Source of the DNA: Rhipicephalus microplus
Taxonomy: Eukaryota > Arthropoda > Arachnida > Ixodida > Ixodidae
Reading direction: 5' to 3'
NCBI RefSeq assembly: GCF_043290135.1
Contig: NC_134710.1
Span: forward strand, 137,042,155 to 137,106,154
DNA length: 64,000 nucleotides
This document shows positions 1 to 13,560 of this stretch, one piece after another. Made by a program: the position numbers and the translations under genes. The notes beneath the pieces were generated by a model. It was not told the origin of the DNA. It searched no databases and saw nothing but the letters and a program-made list of their open reading frames with translations. Position 1 is the stretch's first letter, and each line of letters begins with the position of its first letter.

Positions 1-3000
1 CAGGGCTGAACAGTCACGATCGCAGATTAAGAACTAAAATCGCTCGAATGCATTTTACCGGATGTACAAAAATCTAAATGAACGCTTGTTTTGAAGGCTT
101 CATCGAAATATTTTGTTACTGTGTATTAAAAGCCTTCGCAAGGACGATATGCAAAGCCGGGATGGAGAATCGCACGCGTCAGTAAAATTCCAATGGAGAG
201 AAAATCTAATGCCAAACACACATTTCCGTGGTTGCGTGTGTTGCAATGAGACATTCTGCAACGCTCAAACAGAGTGCACACAGTATAAATATGTTTATAG
301 AAGTACCATACCTGTTTGTTTGTGTTGAAATCGCAGCGCGCACAAATGAACGTGGACAAACTGTGTTGTTGTTTATTGCACACGCCATATATCAAGAACA
401 TATAGTCGCCATTTTTTTGTTCTTGTTGTTCTACCGTTTTCTATGGCCTGTATAGTACAGTGCGTTTGTTGTAGCTGAATGCAAGTAGTATATGGGCGCA
501 TTACAGTCTCCTGTTATGTATAGGCTAAAAAAATACTATACGTCACTCTTCGTGATGCATGATGCGCCGCGTATGTGACCCTCTTTAGGGAGACATGGGG
601 AGTTACTCTCTTTTACCTCTTGGAAGGGAGTGCGATGATCTCCGAAGAGATTTCACGTCTCTTTAAAGTTAGGACTCACAATAAATTGTCAAAGAACCGT
701 GTTTTTTTTTTGCTTTTTTATAAGACGCTCAAAGAACTATCCCGAATTTCTCTGCTGTCGTAAGCGACTCCACAGCCACCGCCCTGTATAATTTCGGAGT
801 AGGCAGAATCTCCAAACTAGCCCTTTCCCTGCTTTCGGCCCATCCCCTCGATCACATTGTAGCACTAATCTGGATTTTAACTCACCTAGCATGCGGGCCT
901 TGTCGAAAACAAAATGGCTTTTGCTAGTTCCCTGGATTTATTGTCCGGGAGCAAGCACCGGATATGTCGCAGCTCATTACGGAAGAGGCGTCGTTTACAG
1001 CGCCACAATATCGACTAAGCGTCATTGCACAAAATGTGCACACGCTCTTTATTAGAAAGTTTAACCTTCTCGCCCGTCATGCACGAATTTCCGCGCATTT
1101 GTGAAATTCTGTGGCGACAGCTGCAGACACACTTTTCATTCCCCTAACCTCTTAAACCCTATTTATCTGTCTAGATACCACTCAGGATCTTGTAAATTCT
1201 GCGCCTCTTACACAGCAGACTTAAACCCCATCATGTGGTGATGCCGTAAGCACCCTCCTACCCCACTGCTAAAACGTCTAATTTATAGCGAGTATAGCAA
1301 GCTGCGCAAGGCAGCTCCTGCTTCTCGTCGGAGGCCCGGCATTCGGGATGCCATGCTGGAGTGGGCTAAGAGTTTAGAGAAAATCTACCTCTAGTAGTCC
1401 CCCCAATCTCTGTCTCATTGCCGTCTTCTCTTTCAAGGGGGCAAATAATGTTGTAAATTCATTCACCGCAGCACTAAGTGAGCTATATACAAGCCCTACA
1501 CTTTTCCTCCCGATCGTGTGCGAGTCATTTCCGGTGAACCGTCAGAAAACGCTCATGCCGGCGCGTGATTTGGATCACCGCTCTAAGCTTAACCGTTGTT
1601 GCACTGTGACCAGCACATCGTCAGAAATTCTTTTTAAAGAGACCCCAAATGCCAGAGCTGGCCGTAGATGTGGACATTTTTTCCTAATATTTCATATCTT
1701 TCGCATGGTGTTTAGGTAATCTGCCTAGTTCAAGAATGTTGAAAATGCTAATTATCCTGAATTTATGAGATGACGATGTATTTGTTTATGACTGAACACA
1801 CTCATCACGCTCTGAGCATAGCTTCATATACCGTTATAAAAAGAAAGAAAAGGTCAGACATAAAATTAGGAAAACCTCTTGTGACTCCAAAACGCCAACA
1901 AAATAGGATATAGCCTTAACCGCAGCGCCAGCCTATTCCTTAGCAGCTAAAAACATTTCGCGTTTACTTTTCATGCACTCCAACCGCCCGCGGCGTATTT
2001 GCTTAACGTAACAATTCCATAGAAGTTGCCGATAAGTTCGCAAAAACAGGAGCGTGCAACTCGTCAATTGACAGGAAACGTCAAAGTAGGAGTGCGACCA
2101 CCCAAAATCAGCGCACTATGCAATAAAACGTGACTAATAATTTTTGCACTACAACCTTAGCTAATTTTGAAAGCTGCGTTTAGTGTTTTTTTATACAACT
2201 AGCAGTAATAAAAGAGTAATCGCTCGCCGCTAAATTACAAAATAAGTAAACAAAGTTGTACCATTTGGTTATGCGTCGAGCAAGACATCTCGCAAAACGT
2301 GTTGCTGGCGCTGTTTTTATGCATTGTTTTTGTTTTGAAAATTTGATTTAAATGAATAAACTATAGCTCATGGTTGTCGTGTTGTCCTAACCGTCGTGCA
2401 AGCCCGTTTTTCTTTTGTGTGTGTGTGTTGTACCCGGCGCAACGTTGTACAGCTACAGTTTCTCTTCCACAATTTCCAATACAGCTACTCGCACGTAGAG
2501 CCTCGCGCATGTTGACGTGCATCATTGAGGTGCCGATAGGTGATGAACAATAGCAAATGTTTATTGTTCAAAAGCTATGGGTCGCTTATGTCGTTCCGCA
2601 GTTTAGAAAAAACTGGCGCACTGTTCGTTAATTTACCACACCGAGGCATATACATCTCGCCCGACGCTTTCACTGCATAGCTGCGGCTCCTCCGCACGCA
2701 CGCGGACAATGCGGGAAGCGGAATGTTGGGCAGCTGCCGTCGCATCAAGGGAGAGGGGCGTGAAGAGAGGAGTGAATCGAGCGTAAAGAAACACAAAGGC
2801 GAGTGAAGCTACAGCGGAAGCGAGAAGGTTCGCGATTAGCACAACAAAACCATGCCGGCTCGAACGCATGTATGGGTTTAAAGGGGGGGGGGGGGGGGGC
2901 CGAGCGTGTCCAACACGCCTCGTCGGCGCTCTCGCGCGTGCTCGCGCTTTCTCGTCGATGGCCCCGCACGACTTCTCTTTTCGCCCGGTTCGCACATCTG

Positions 3001-5439
3001 AGCGCGAAATGACGGCACGATGCGCTCCTGTTTCGCGTTGCTTTCTATCGTTTTTCCTTTTAATTTCCGTTCATTTTTGTCGTTCACGGCTGTGGACGAG
3101 CAAAGGCAAATAGAGGGCGCGCCGTCAATCCGCAGTGATTATATTTGCCTTTTTTTTTGCAAGAGAAAACGTTTTTTCATGCGTATGCGCATAACGAGAC
3201 AAACTTTTGCACTACTTTAGACTTTCTGAGACGCTATGCACACAATTGTGCGCACCACTCGTTTTTGCTATTTGCATAAAGTATTCAAAGAAAGAGCAAG
3301 TTATATCGTACTTTGGATGAATTGAACCTCCTGTATGGCAAATTTGTCTTCATTTAACTTCATTTTGTAGTGTATTGATACATATGATCACTTCTCTGAA
3401 GGCACTGCCACGTCCGACGCGCCGCTTCCTTCCAGTCATGTGAAAAGCACAACTTTTTTTTTTTCCTCAAAATGAACATAACCAAAAATGAATTCACACT
3501 ACATTTCTGGCCTGGGATTCTGATTATGCCAAAAAGATTAATGACTTTAGGGTAAATATATATTAAATTACAACTTAATTGGGATGAGTTACTATAACAC
3601 AAATTCTGCAATTATTTCATTATATTGGTGCAATAGAATATTGAGTGCTTTTAAGTATCGTTGTAGTGATTTGACACATTCACGGACAGTTCTTCATGGG
3701 TGGTGTCTGCAAGAGTTGATGATGTTCTGACGCTGACGCTGTATAGCATGAGACGATATCCGAGGCTCCTACAATGTGCCAAGAGGCAAGCCTGGCCTGC
3801 TCCTACAGCTGCGACGATGATGTAGCATTATTTTCACGCCTACTTTCGTTCATGACCACCGTTTCTGGTGTGTGCTAGCCTCGACACATTTACTTTGGGT
3901 GCTTAAGTGACTTACACTCACAGTGAGTTCGTCTATCACGCAATTTAAACCATTCAATCGAATTGGTTCTTTCGTTTGTTTATTATTCCTTTTGTGTTGC
4001 AACATAATGTCTAAATTCATAGGTAATTTTTTTTTTCGTTTCGCTAATACCCGTATCGCTGAATTTAGATCTTCATTTCACCGCTCTGTGTATTTTAAAC
4101 GAATATAGGCCTCCTAAAACAATCTGACGGTAAAACCTATAGGCTGAATTTATCATCATATATTGAGTTTAACTTGCAAAGTTACTTTTGGGAAGGTTAC
4201 TTTAAAAATCCGTAAGGTACACAGAAAGTCGCAAGAACATGTGTAGGCTATTCCATAAACTCACATTCATTCCGATGTTGGCCGCGCACATAAACATTAG
4301 CACCAATTTTTGAGCCATAGTTTTTCGCTTGAAATTTTATATGCCGAGGCAACGCTATAAGAGACTTCACTGCAATCTCATTAAACGCGCAGCCCCCACG
4401 CCGCACACACAATCGTGCACTTATTTTTTTCTTCTTCTTTCGCCTTTGTTTCACGAATTCATCCCGCAACGTGACAGATCGAGTAATCAAAACGCCGATG
4501 TAACAAAGCAACGCACCTCACTGCCAGCGCATATTTCATAGTGTCTTCGTTGGTGTTATGGTGCGCAAAAAGAACTAGCCAGCAAATCGTCTACGTTTGT
4601 CACATTGGTATTGGCGCAAAGTTGTTAGCCTGACGTGCCGGGACACGGTTGTCTTCGGTTTCAGGCATATTCTCTTAAATTTCTTTCCTATGACGAAACA
4701 ATGCACATACATGTGAAACAAAGCACACGTGTGTGCGTTTACATAAGTCAAGGTGCGAGAGGTATTATGAAATGTGTCTGGCTTGATATGTTATAATATC
4801 CGTATATATGAAGGTCGATTCGGCGCAAACCTCCTCTACATTCGATTTCCTTGAAAGAAGAAGAAAAAACGAAGCGTGCTCGAAATAATTCACTTAGAGT
4901 ATTCGATGCCGTTCGTGAATTCTGCTCCCGCCAATGGAACACGAATACGTTGGCGCGGTAGTTAGTGCCGAGCATCTAGAAGGAGCGCGCACAACTCAAA
5001 AGCCATCAAAACTGTTCTTCCATGGCGTGACATGCATATGTTGGGCGCTATCACTCGGCACCTTCGCGAACACTGCGCCACGCGTTTCTTGACGGAAGGA
5101 AAAAGATATCGATGCCGCTCCGGGGGACCTCACAGCGAGGGTACGCAAAAATAAAAGAGCGTCTTATCGTTGGCGTATTCGGTGGGTACATTATCGTTGC
5201 CTAACATGCGCTGTACTTTGTGCGAGAATTTTGACCCTATGTCGTCGTCACCATACGAATTAAAAGAAGGGCAGTGGTGCAGCCCGATTTATATTCGCTG
5301 ATTATATTCGCCAACGCAGCTCGCCAACAAGAAATGCTCGTCGTTGTGGCTTCGTCTCGTGGCATTCGTGAACTTGCGGTCGCTGTCAGTGGGTCTGGTT
5401 TCCAGAGCAGCGCACCTTTAGTTACCATCCCTGCCATAT
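1..5439. other. Non-coding, no gene recognised
   Basis: I see no exon with credible splice sites or a recognisable protein on either strand. Open frames here are short and have no family resemblance. The DNA is mixed-composition with short homopolymers, including a G run near 2883-2899. An unrecognised upstream exon of the T-box gene could be hidden here, but I could not find one. Confidence 0.5.
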
Positions 5440-7270
5440 AGCGCCGCCGATCTTCCTCGTCAATTTATTGCAAAACGGGTCACAAAGCACAGCGCGCGCA
5501 AATTGGCCAGCACTTCAATTAAAGCGAGCGGAGAAGCAGGTGTACAGCCGCCCTGTAGCTCCGCGCGGGCGATGGCAAGGTATCTACAACCGCGAGGGGG
5601 GCTGCTTTTCTGATGCTTCCGCAGGGAAGAATGGCACCCGGCGCGATACGGCCGCAGGCGCTCATTTTTCGGAGTGCTGCGGGAGCGTAATCGCGTCCGC
5701 GCCAAACAAGAGCAGCGCCCGCTCGCGCCACCGCAACCCCTTCGCGCCTTCCGAGATTTCACTATCACGTCTACGCCTGTATATTACACAAGGGCCCGGA
5801 CATATCGCGCGGGCTAACCTAATTTCTGGCCCATAGCGTGGCTTCCGCAAAGTGGCATAGCGGGGAGAAAAAAAATAATGAAAAAAAAAGGAGGGGGAAA
5901 CGAAGGCGAAAATTCCGAGCATCGCGGGATGATCCCCATCAGCGTATCACTTTACCCTGATGGTCTGTAAACGGGCCTGTTTTATACGCCTGCTGCTGGC
6001 AGCCGCATGCGGCCAACGCGGCGGCTCTCGGCCCGAAAAGCGTCGAAAGCGCGTCTCGCGCTGCAGTCGCACTCCGCCATTGGTAATCCAATTTTTGGCC
6101 GATTGATTCTGCCGTTCGCTGAAAACGCGCGCGGTCTGGCATTATTAAATTTCAAAGCCGCCCCACCGGCCTAGGGGGGTGCGGGCGTGCAAACGCTATC
6201 AGGGAACGTTTAATTCCCCGGAGACATAGGCCAGCGCCGCGCAGCGGCTGCCAACGGCCAGCCCGCTTCGACGCCCATCGGCGCTGTTGGCGATGTCATT
6301 TTCTGGTTGCGGAAGCGTGAGCTCTATTTTTTTTTTCTCGGGAAATTTTCGTCACTTTAATGCTCGTTCGTACATCTCTCGTAATAGGTACACATTTATA
6401 TTATTCTTTTGGCTAGCCTTTTATGCTGCTCTGCGCAAAATGTGCTGGGGTGAATGACGTGCGCCTCCTACATCGTATATGCACTGTTCAGCCTGCACTG
6501 CGGCTTGCGCAGAAAGCAGTGACTGCTGCGAAAAAAAAAACACCCACGGCGCTGTGCCGCCGCAATGTGTTTCCAAGCGTTGCCGTGTAGCCGACTTGTC
6601 AGATTGGAGCTCCAAACGGAACATAAATTATTGATCTCTCGAACTCGCGTACGAAGCGACGGGCCACCGCGGTGCAGCGCGCCTGACGAAGCTCGGACGA
6701 ATACAACTGTCCAATCATGTCTGAATCATGACATGTCTGCCCGTCGATCGAGAAGCGAGTTTGCGGCGCAGAGCGAATAACAAACTCTTCGAGGTCCATT
6801 AATAACAACCATCAGTGGAACTGATCAGACGATTGTTGGCGAGCGAGCGCGTACGACTGCGGCCGCGGCTGGCTTGCGCGAGCGACGCCACCGACCTGTC
6901 GTTAATCGCTCGGGTGAATTATACCCGGACATCGCGGCCGCTGCAGGCGTATCTCGGGGAAGTTGGGAGGGGTTCTTGCTGAATAATCGAAGCTCGCAAT
7001 GAGAAGCCGTGATGTTGAATTTCGCGTGCGGCTCATTGAGCTTCCCGGTCTCGACGAAGCTGAAATCGACACTCTGCTCTGCTCGCGGGGGTGAGGGGGG
7101 CACACACGTGCCCGTCGGCTCTGACTCGCGCTAGCGACGCGATAACGGGTATGCAGTTCTGGCCTTTGGGCAGACGCGCGCGCGCGCCCACCGTTTTTGG
7201 CCGTGGGCGGGGACAAGCGCCCAGCCAACTAATCGAACCACTGTCCAGCTCATCGAAGAGAGCTTTGCAC
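5440..7270. other. GC- and CpG-rich block
   Basis: This block is clearly richer in G+C and CpG than its flanks, with many CGCG runs and several overlapping open frames on both strands that look like composition artefacts. It lies 1.4-3.3 kb upstream of the first visible T-box exon, so a promoter or 5' exon region is possible. That is inference only; I see no convincing TATA box, initiator or donor that closes a frame onto 8698. Confidence 0.3.
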
Positions 7271-8338
7271 AACTGATCAACTTACAATGAAAAGTCAACT
7301 CCGATGACACACAGTTTACCTGCTAAACAGTCTATACTGATGAAGAGCGAAAGCTTAGCAGTTCTTGATGATTCACAAGTAGTTTTCTTTGTACCAATCC
7401 TATGCACTGGTAAGTGGTGCGGTTGATAAAAAGCAAGGGGTGCCTTGATCTTGCATGCAGTGCTTCTTGTACAGCGTACACGCTATTCTATGTTGTGACT
7501 CCATCGCAGTGCTAAACCATGTCAACATATTATAGGGAAGAGAACAAATAATATAAACTTAAAATAATTCTAAGAGGGAAATCCTTTATTTCATTATATT
7601 ATATAAAGGAACATATATCAAAGTAATGAATTAAATCTGCTGTGCTTATTGGACATATACACGTAATTTATGTTCTCACATTACCATAGTAAGAGCATGT
7701 ATTTCCTTTTCACACTGCTCGTGCGAGTCTTCAACGACAAGCATGGTATTTCGAGCACATTAGGTATATCATCAGCCCAGTGCATATGTCCTCAGGCTGC
7801 ACAAGATCACACACGGACAGTTTATCTGAAGCTAGCCTTATTGCTTAAATTATGACTGGGCTTTCATGTGGCCGATGTTCTTTATTTAATAAAGTTTGTA
7901 TCATTGTAAATTATGTCTTATAAAGTGTATTGAAAATCTGTCACTATAATGTACAAGTACGATCACTTCATCAGGAGTCAGTTCGTCCCACTTTAAGCGA
8001 TACATTTGCTCCGATGAGCTTGCCTTAATGGATGCACATTCAAGGCGCGCTGAAATTCCGGTACTGCTTCGATGTTTCACAGGCAATGAGCAGGCCATTC
8101 ATCTGTCAAGAGTATGCCACAGCGTAGAAAACCGCATAACACCAGGCAACGCATAGACGTGCGAAGGGTTCCCCTTCAGGGGTGAGGGGGGGGGGAGGCG
8201 AGGGTCTGTCAGAGCGTTCCCTACTCTCTGTTATTTCAATGTATATAGGGCTAATTTTACGCCCTCTCCCGAGTGGCAGCGCCTCCCTCTCTGTTGTGTC
8301 AATGTACGCGGCTGACATAGCACCCCCCCCCCCTCTTA
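7271..8338. other. Non-coding, nothing recognised
   Basis: AT-rich stretch. An open frame on the - strand (about 7901-8098) ends just before overlapping AATAAA-like sequence near 7880-7895, which could be the 3' end of a repeat, but it resembles no family I know. Confidence 0.4.
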
Positions 8339-8355
8339 GGTGACTCGGGGAGTCA

Positions 8356-8357
<2 letters not shown>
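8339..8357. repeat. Perfect 8-bp hairpin abutting (CA)n
   Basis: Arms GGTGACTC and GAGTCACC are separated by GGG. The right arm runs directly into the dinucleotide repeat and is 340 bp upstream of the first visible T-box exon. Confidence 0.6.
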
Positions 8358-8440
<83 letters not shown>

Positions 8441-8458
8441 GAGAGAGAGAGAGAGAGA
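8358..8458. repeat. Microsatellite (AC)n then (AG)n
   Basis: About 79 bp of uninterrupted AC/CA repeat is followed by about 21 bp of GA repeat. Any open frame through it is an artefact. Confidence 0.95.
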
Positions 8459-8697
8459 AACGTGTGCACGACGTAAGCGATTCTCGTATCTCATAACAGT
8501 GCATGTCTGATTCGCTTGCCATGGTGCTCCCTAATTATGAACAGAATGTACTCTACACGTCATAGTGCGATTAGCGAGAAAGTGCTGTATGGCGAGCTGC
8601 GTCTCAGCTGCCGTGTTGACGCTGTGTCTGCGATGCTCTTCTTCCTGTTGCGTCAACGGGGGGAGCGTGCTAACGTGGAACCTTTCTTCTCTCGCAG

Positions 8698-9142
8698 ACA
8701 AGTTGTGTGAGCCGAGCAGTCCCTTGTTGCTTCGATCCCAGAGGCGCTCCGCGTCGTCTCCGGATACGGGAGCTCCCGGTCTACAGTTCCTGGGCCGCTT
8801 CGGTGGCTCGGCGCGGCTCGAAGCGTCGCCACCCTCGAGCGTCTCGTCGCTGGCCGACGAGGAACTCGTGGAAGCGCCCGGCGGCGACTTCTCCTCCCCC
8901 GCGCGACGACCCGACAGCGATCCCGGAGGCGCCGAGTCCGGCGGGCCGCCGACCATTGGCTCGCGGCCCGGCAAACAGCGGGACAGCTCCTCCAAGGGCT
9001 CCGCACGCGTCGAGAATCCCCAGATCTTGCCTCGTTGCAATTGCGACGAGCTGAGGAATGCCGACGCGCATCTCGAGACAAAAGACCTGTGGGAGAAGTT
9101 TCACGAACTCGGTACCGAGATGATCATCACCAAGACAGGAAG
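8698..9142 (+). CDS. Tbx20: Tbx20/H15-type T-box factor, first visible exon
   Basis: Encodes the N-terminal region and the start of the T-box of a Tbx20/H15/midline transcription factor, a nuclear DNA-binding regulator used in heart, neural and limb patterning in animals. A serine/proline/glycine-rich segment leads into CNCDEL, then LETKDLWEKFHELGTEMII, which opens the T-box and is characteristic of Tbx20. The acceptor is a clean pyrimidine tract ending CTCGCAG at 8691-8697; the donor GTGAGC starts at 9143. The exon begins with two bases of a split codon and ends after AG, so a 5' exon is missing. The eh1-like FSI motif of vertebrate Tbx20 N-termini is not in this exon. An in-frame ATG at 8589 could serve as a start if the acceptor is not used, but its peptide looks spurious. 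Confidence 0.85.
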
Positions 9143-11059
9143 GTGAGCATGGAGCAGTTTTGTCGTCCTTTGGCAAGAGGTCAGCGTTCAATGTGCGATG
9201 AGTTGCCGTGAGACGACTAGAGGATATATGTTTGTTCGTGCCTGCTGCAGCGTTTAATCGCAGAAGACAGTATACAGGGGAACGAGGGACGCGTAGCGAC
9301 GACATAGCGCTGGAAGTAGATGGGATGTGTCTTCGCCATGAGAAAGTTTCGCCAGCTGCTCTGATCGCTGTTTCTCGCCAAGTGCGTGCTGGGGAGGGGG
9401 GCTCACAAAACAATGAGTTTACGTTAATTTTTTTTTTTTGAAGCATAGATAACATTAAACTCATTCGTGACTAGGCGTTGCGCTTCGTTATATGAAAACG
9501 ATTCCTTGATCTATAACGCATAAACTACCAGCAAGAACGTGCTTCGAAAGCTGGTCTACAAGGAAGAAACAACGTGAAGTGTAGGTCTGCAGCATCGATT
9601 TGCATTTCCATGCTATGGGGATCGACCTTCTCTTCTTTTGCGATCTAATGAAATATGACGGCAAAACCTAAAAAGATACGCACGCACGCGTACATGTTTC
9701 ATTTCATTAAAAGCAGCGCAACAAAGGGACACAGGGGCTGTGTCCTTTCGTCTGTCATAGACCCAGCTACTCTGTACAAAGTTTTTCTCGAAACAGCACT
9801 CGACTATACTAGCTTGAATTCGCGCTCATTGTGCAAATACATAACATTGCAGCTATGTTATCAGCACTGCAAGGCTTCCAGCCCTCAGAGCTTGGCCACA
9901 CTTTCATTTACGCGTGGACGGGGATTAATTCTGCATTTAAATAAATATGCTTATATAGCTTATCAAGGCTGACCTGGCACCAGCTAGCTAAGCCTCGAAG
10001 ATCTCCCACGCAGTCAGGAAGACTCCTGTCAGAGGTGTTTGCATATATAACTCAGAAAACAAATAAAAGGCATTTTAGTTTCTGCATAAGAGGCGTCGAT
10101 GTATATACAGAAAGAGCGCACAATCAAAACTGACGGACGTGAAGGGTCAGTTGTGCACACTGTCAACAATTCTGACCGTTAAATTTGCAGATAAGAAGAG
10201 TTTGGGAAACGCGCGCCTGTCTGGGATCAGTGATGGAAGCTTGCAATTTGCAAAACGCAGAACAGTTCTGGCAGCTAACCATGTGAGAACATTTTAGTTC
10301 ATATTCAAGCGCAAAGGCCGTTCATTGCAAAGTTCCTCGTCTGCTCTTCTTCAGTATGATTAACCATGGTGCGCGACAGCTTCCCGCTATTCATTTCTTC
10401 CCTTTTTTTTCATTATTACCATGCATACTGCTACTATCCACTGATTAATACTAGAATATATGAAGTAAACGTTTACGAAGTTGCCAAAATGTGCCCATAC
10501 AAGCAAAAGCAGTACATCTATTCTTTTTCCCTGGTCTTTCTTTCACGATTTCCTGCGACGACAGGTTACGGCGCGACTCAATTGGAGCTGACGTGTGAAC
10601 GAGGCAAGCGATAAGCGTTGTGAATATTTAAAGCGAGAATTCGGTCTTTTTTTTTTCTTCGTGTTCGGTACACTTTGTTTCTGGTTTCGCTCGTCCGACC
10701 CTGCGCTACTTATTATTACACGCAGCGCGCTTCGCTTTTTTTTTTTTTTTTTGGCTTCGCTCACCATCTTCGCGAGATGACGGCACGCATTTTAACGCCG
10801 CACCATGGCTTTTCTCCGAGAAACGCTGCATTTTTCATGGGCGCAATGAAAGAGACTCATTGGGCTGCAACGCCGTGGAAGCATGGCGCCCAGCTTTGTG
10901 TACTATTGAGAGAGTGGGTGCGTTAACGAGGATTTCAATGCTTGTTAAAGGTAGCCTTGTGCTACTGAAAATAATTCGCTAGAGACAAGGTGTGGGATGA
11001 ATGAAACTATTTGATAAACAAAAAAAAAATAAACGTGCATGCAGAAATGCAACTCTTTT
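9143..11059. other. Tbx20 intron 1, proximal part
   Basis: No exon recognised. It contains a short hairpin at about 9723-9748 (AAAGGGACACAG against CTGTGTCCTTT) and poly-T runs near 10647 and 10736. The open frames seen are not family members. Confidence 0.5.
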
Positions 11060-11297
11060 AGGGGCGAAGCTCTTAAAGCAGTGGGCCTGTCCCTCAGAGC
11101 TCGTCGTGATACGGACCACCTAGTCCCGTGACTCACTCAGCAGGTGCGAACAGACAGGCAGACAGACAGACAGACAGACGGACAGACAGACGGACGAACG
11201 GACGGACGAACCGACGGATGGATGGACGGACGGGCAGGTAGGCAGGCAGGCAGGCTATTCACGGTTTACCGATAAAAACCTTCGACGCTTCGCCCCA
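11060..11297. repeat. Repeat with inverted GGGGCGAAGC ends
   Basis: GGGGCGAAGC at 11061-11070 is mirrored by GCTTCGCCCC at 11287-11296. The interior holds a degenerate ACAG/ACGG/GCAG tetranucleotide array (about 11150-11258). The layout suggests a small non-autonomous mobile element. The family is not named with certainty. Confidence 0.5.
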
Positions 11298-11353
11298 CTC
11301 ATCATCATCCACTCCGTGGATGTGCTGCGATTTTTTTTCACTAAAAAGGCACT

Positions 11354-11520
<167 letters not shown>

Positions 11521-11673
11521 CGAGGAAAAAGGAGAAGGAAAACGCTATGTATATTTCTTTTGTTCGTCGTGGTTGTTGCTTCTAGAAGCAGGTGTCTTTT
11601 CGGGAGTATATGTGCGCGTATACAAGCAGACCGTGCAATGTACGGCTGTTGTACTTAACAATGTACTTAACAC

Positions 11674-11875
11674 ACCCGCCACGGTGGTCCAGTGATTATG
11701 TTGCCCGCCTGCTGAGCCGCAGAATCCTGGCAACGGCGGCCTCATTTTCGATGGAGGCGAAAATTTTTGAAGCCCGTGTGCTTATATATTTAGGTGCACG
11801 TTAAAAAAAACACAGGTAGTCGAAATTTCTGTAGTCCTTTACTACGGTGCCTCTATTTATCATATCGTGGTTTTG
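11674..11875 (+). mobile_element. Degenerate Ruka-like SINE copy
   Basis: Starts with the CCGCCACGGTGGTCCAGTG head, keeps the GATGGAGGCGAAAAT and GGTGCACGTTAAA blocks, and ends near a GTGGTTTTG motif, all in the order of the better copies at 14800 and 16918. It is heavily mutated, so an old insertion. Confidence 0.75.
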
Positions 11876-11929
11876 AGTGGAACCTTGAAACCGAAAACGT
11901 GGTTTTGAGTGGAACCTTGAAACCGAAAA
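11866..11929. repeat. Two perfect 32-bp tandem copies
   Basis: The unit beginning CGTGGTTTTGAGTGGAACCT occurs at 11866-11897 and again at 11898-11929 without change. It overlaps the tail of the SINE, so it is probably a local duplication of SINE-end sequence. Confidence 0.8.
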
Positions 11930-13560
11930 CTTATTATACGGATACATGACACCGAGTGCGGCGGCATGGAAGCAACTTCTTTTCGACCAATAATTTTTTT
12001 TTTCAAAGAACGCGGGTTCTCTACCTTCATTGAAACTCCGTCAGCTCACGACAATTACACTGTTTCTTGTTTCCTATAAAAAAAATGAAACGGCACTTCT
12101 GCCAGTCATCGTCGTCACTCGCGAAACCATTATACTGCAGGAAAGTTGAACAGGGTGCTTTCTCACGCGGGTGATGGAATCAATTTGCGCTGCTTCTTTT
12201 GTCGTCATTCGCTCGCGCTTTCTTTTTTTTTTTAAACCGTATTCCCGAGAGCGTAACTTGGGCGCCAGTTGAGCTCTGTACGGCCGATTCTCTCCGAGAG
12301 CATGGTGCGTACAAGTTCCACACACTGTCATCGTCGAAAGGATGGCTGCCTGTCCTAAATAATTCATACGGACGGCCGTACACGAAAAGAGCGGGATACA
12401 AAAGAGATACAGATCCAGGCGCAAACAACGCCTCGTACGCAAGAAAAAATACCGAATTCCCGACGTTCGCAGAGGAAAAAAGTAAGAAATAAGTGTGGAA
12501 AAAAAAGATGAGATCGCGGCAACCGAAGAGCCCGGGTCCGGCAGCATGCATGCCGCGTCCCTCGGCACGCGCGGCCGCAACACGTGTGCGTTAAACTCCG
12601 CAGGTCTCCAGCGAGCACTCATCGTCAAAGGCGCTGCTTTTTGTTCGTAGCGGAAAGACGCGAACGAGAGAAAAAAAATTAATAATAATAAAGGCTCGCA
12701 CGCAGTTGGACCAAACGGTGCACAGGATGCTCTCTGTAGCGAGAATATGCCCCCCCCCCCCCCCGCGTTTTTTTTTTTTTTTTTTTTGCAAACGCAATGT
12801 GACGGATATGCATATAACATCCCCCACCCCAAATCGGGGGAACGTGGGTGTTGGAGATGGTGGAGAAGGATGGCGGCTCTTTCGACCGCACTGAAAATGC
12901 ACGAGAACAAGCGCGGAAGCAACACTTGCGGGAAAAAAAAAAAGAAGATTAGCGCTGATGGACGACGTGAAGAGATCATGGTCGACGTGCCCTGCTCGCT
13001 CGCCTGGCTTCACTGAGTGCCTGCGCTTTTGTTCTTGCCAAGGGAACCGCTTCTGCGCGAAGATATTTAGTCGTGGTGTTGTTTTTTTCTGTCGTTCTTA
13101 TCCACGTTTAATGGGCCTCGCACCACGCACCTTTCGAGGCATGCTCGCCACTTGCTCCTCACGATGATAGCGCGGGTATGCTGTCGAAAGGCCTTGTCTC
13201 TCACCGGAGTGTCAGAATTCGTTTGCGCACTGCACACGCATGGCAGCGAAAGGAACGCGGACAAGCGGAGGAGTAGGCGAAGAAAAGGGCAAGTATAAAG
13301 GCTGTGCTTCGAAGCCGCGTATCGATCTTGCCCCTCCGTGCACCGAGCCGGGCTGCATGTATGCCGACAAGCGCTGTTGCCGCACGCAATTAAGGAGTGT
13401 TGAAAAACGGCTGTAGCTTTTCGAAAATATATTTCGAATCTCGTGATAGACGTAACCAAACTGCTACCTGTATCTGGTCGTGTGTCATCATACGTGTAGC
13501 GTCAAACGCGAGGACGGCAGTAAGAATACATGCACATTGCAATGTGCGCATCCATACCAG
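11930..13560. other. Intron, no gene recognised
   Basis: Long open frames on the - strand here (to 300 codons) cross poly-A/T and poly-C/G runs (for example about 12751-12787) and have no domain. I treat them as chance frames. No splice-bounded exon was seen. Confidence 0.5.

Noticed and set aside
7901..8098. 65-codon - strand frame followed by AATAAA-like sequence
   Set aside because: Could be a repeat 3' end, but I could not match it to a family and no acceptor was evident.
8541..8697. In-frame extension of the first Tbx20 exon to ATG 8589
   Set aside because: The peptide is cysteine-rich and unlike any Tbx20 N-terminus, and a strong acceptor sits at 8684-8697. Kept only as an alternative start.
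12074..12979. 301-codon - strand frame
   Set aside because: Crosses homopolymer runs, has no domain or credible start, and overlaps other long frames in GC-biased DNA.
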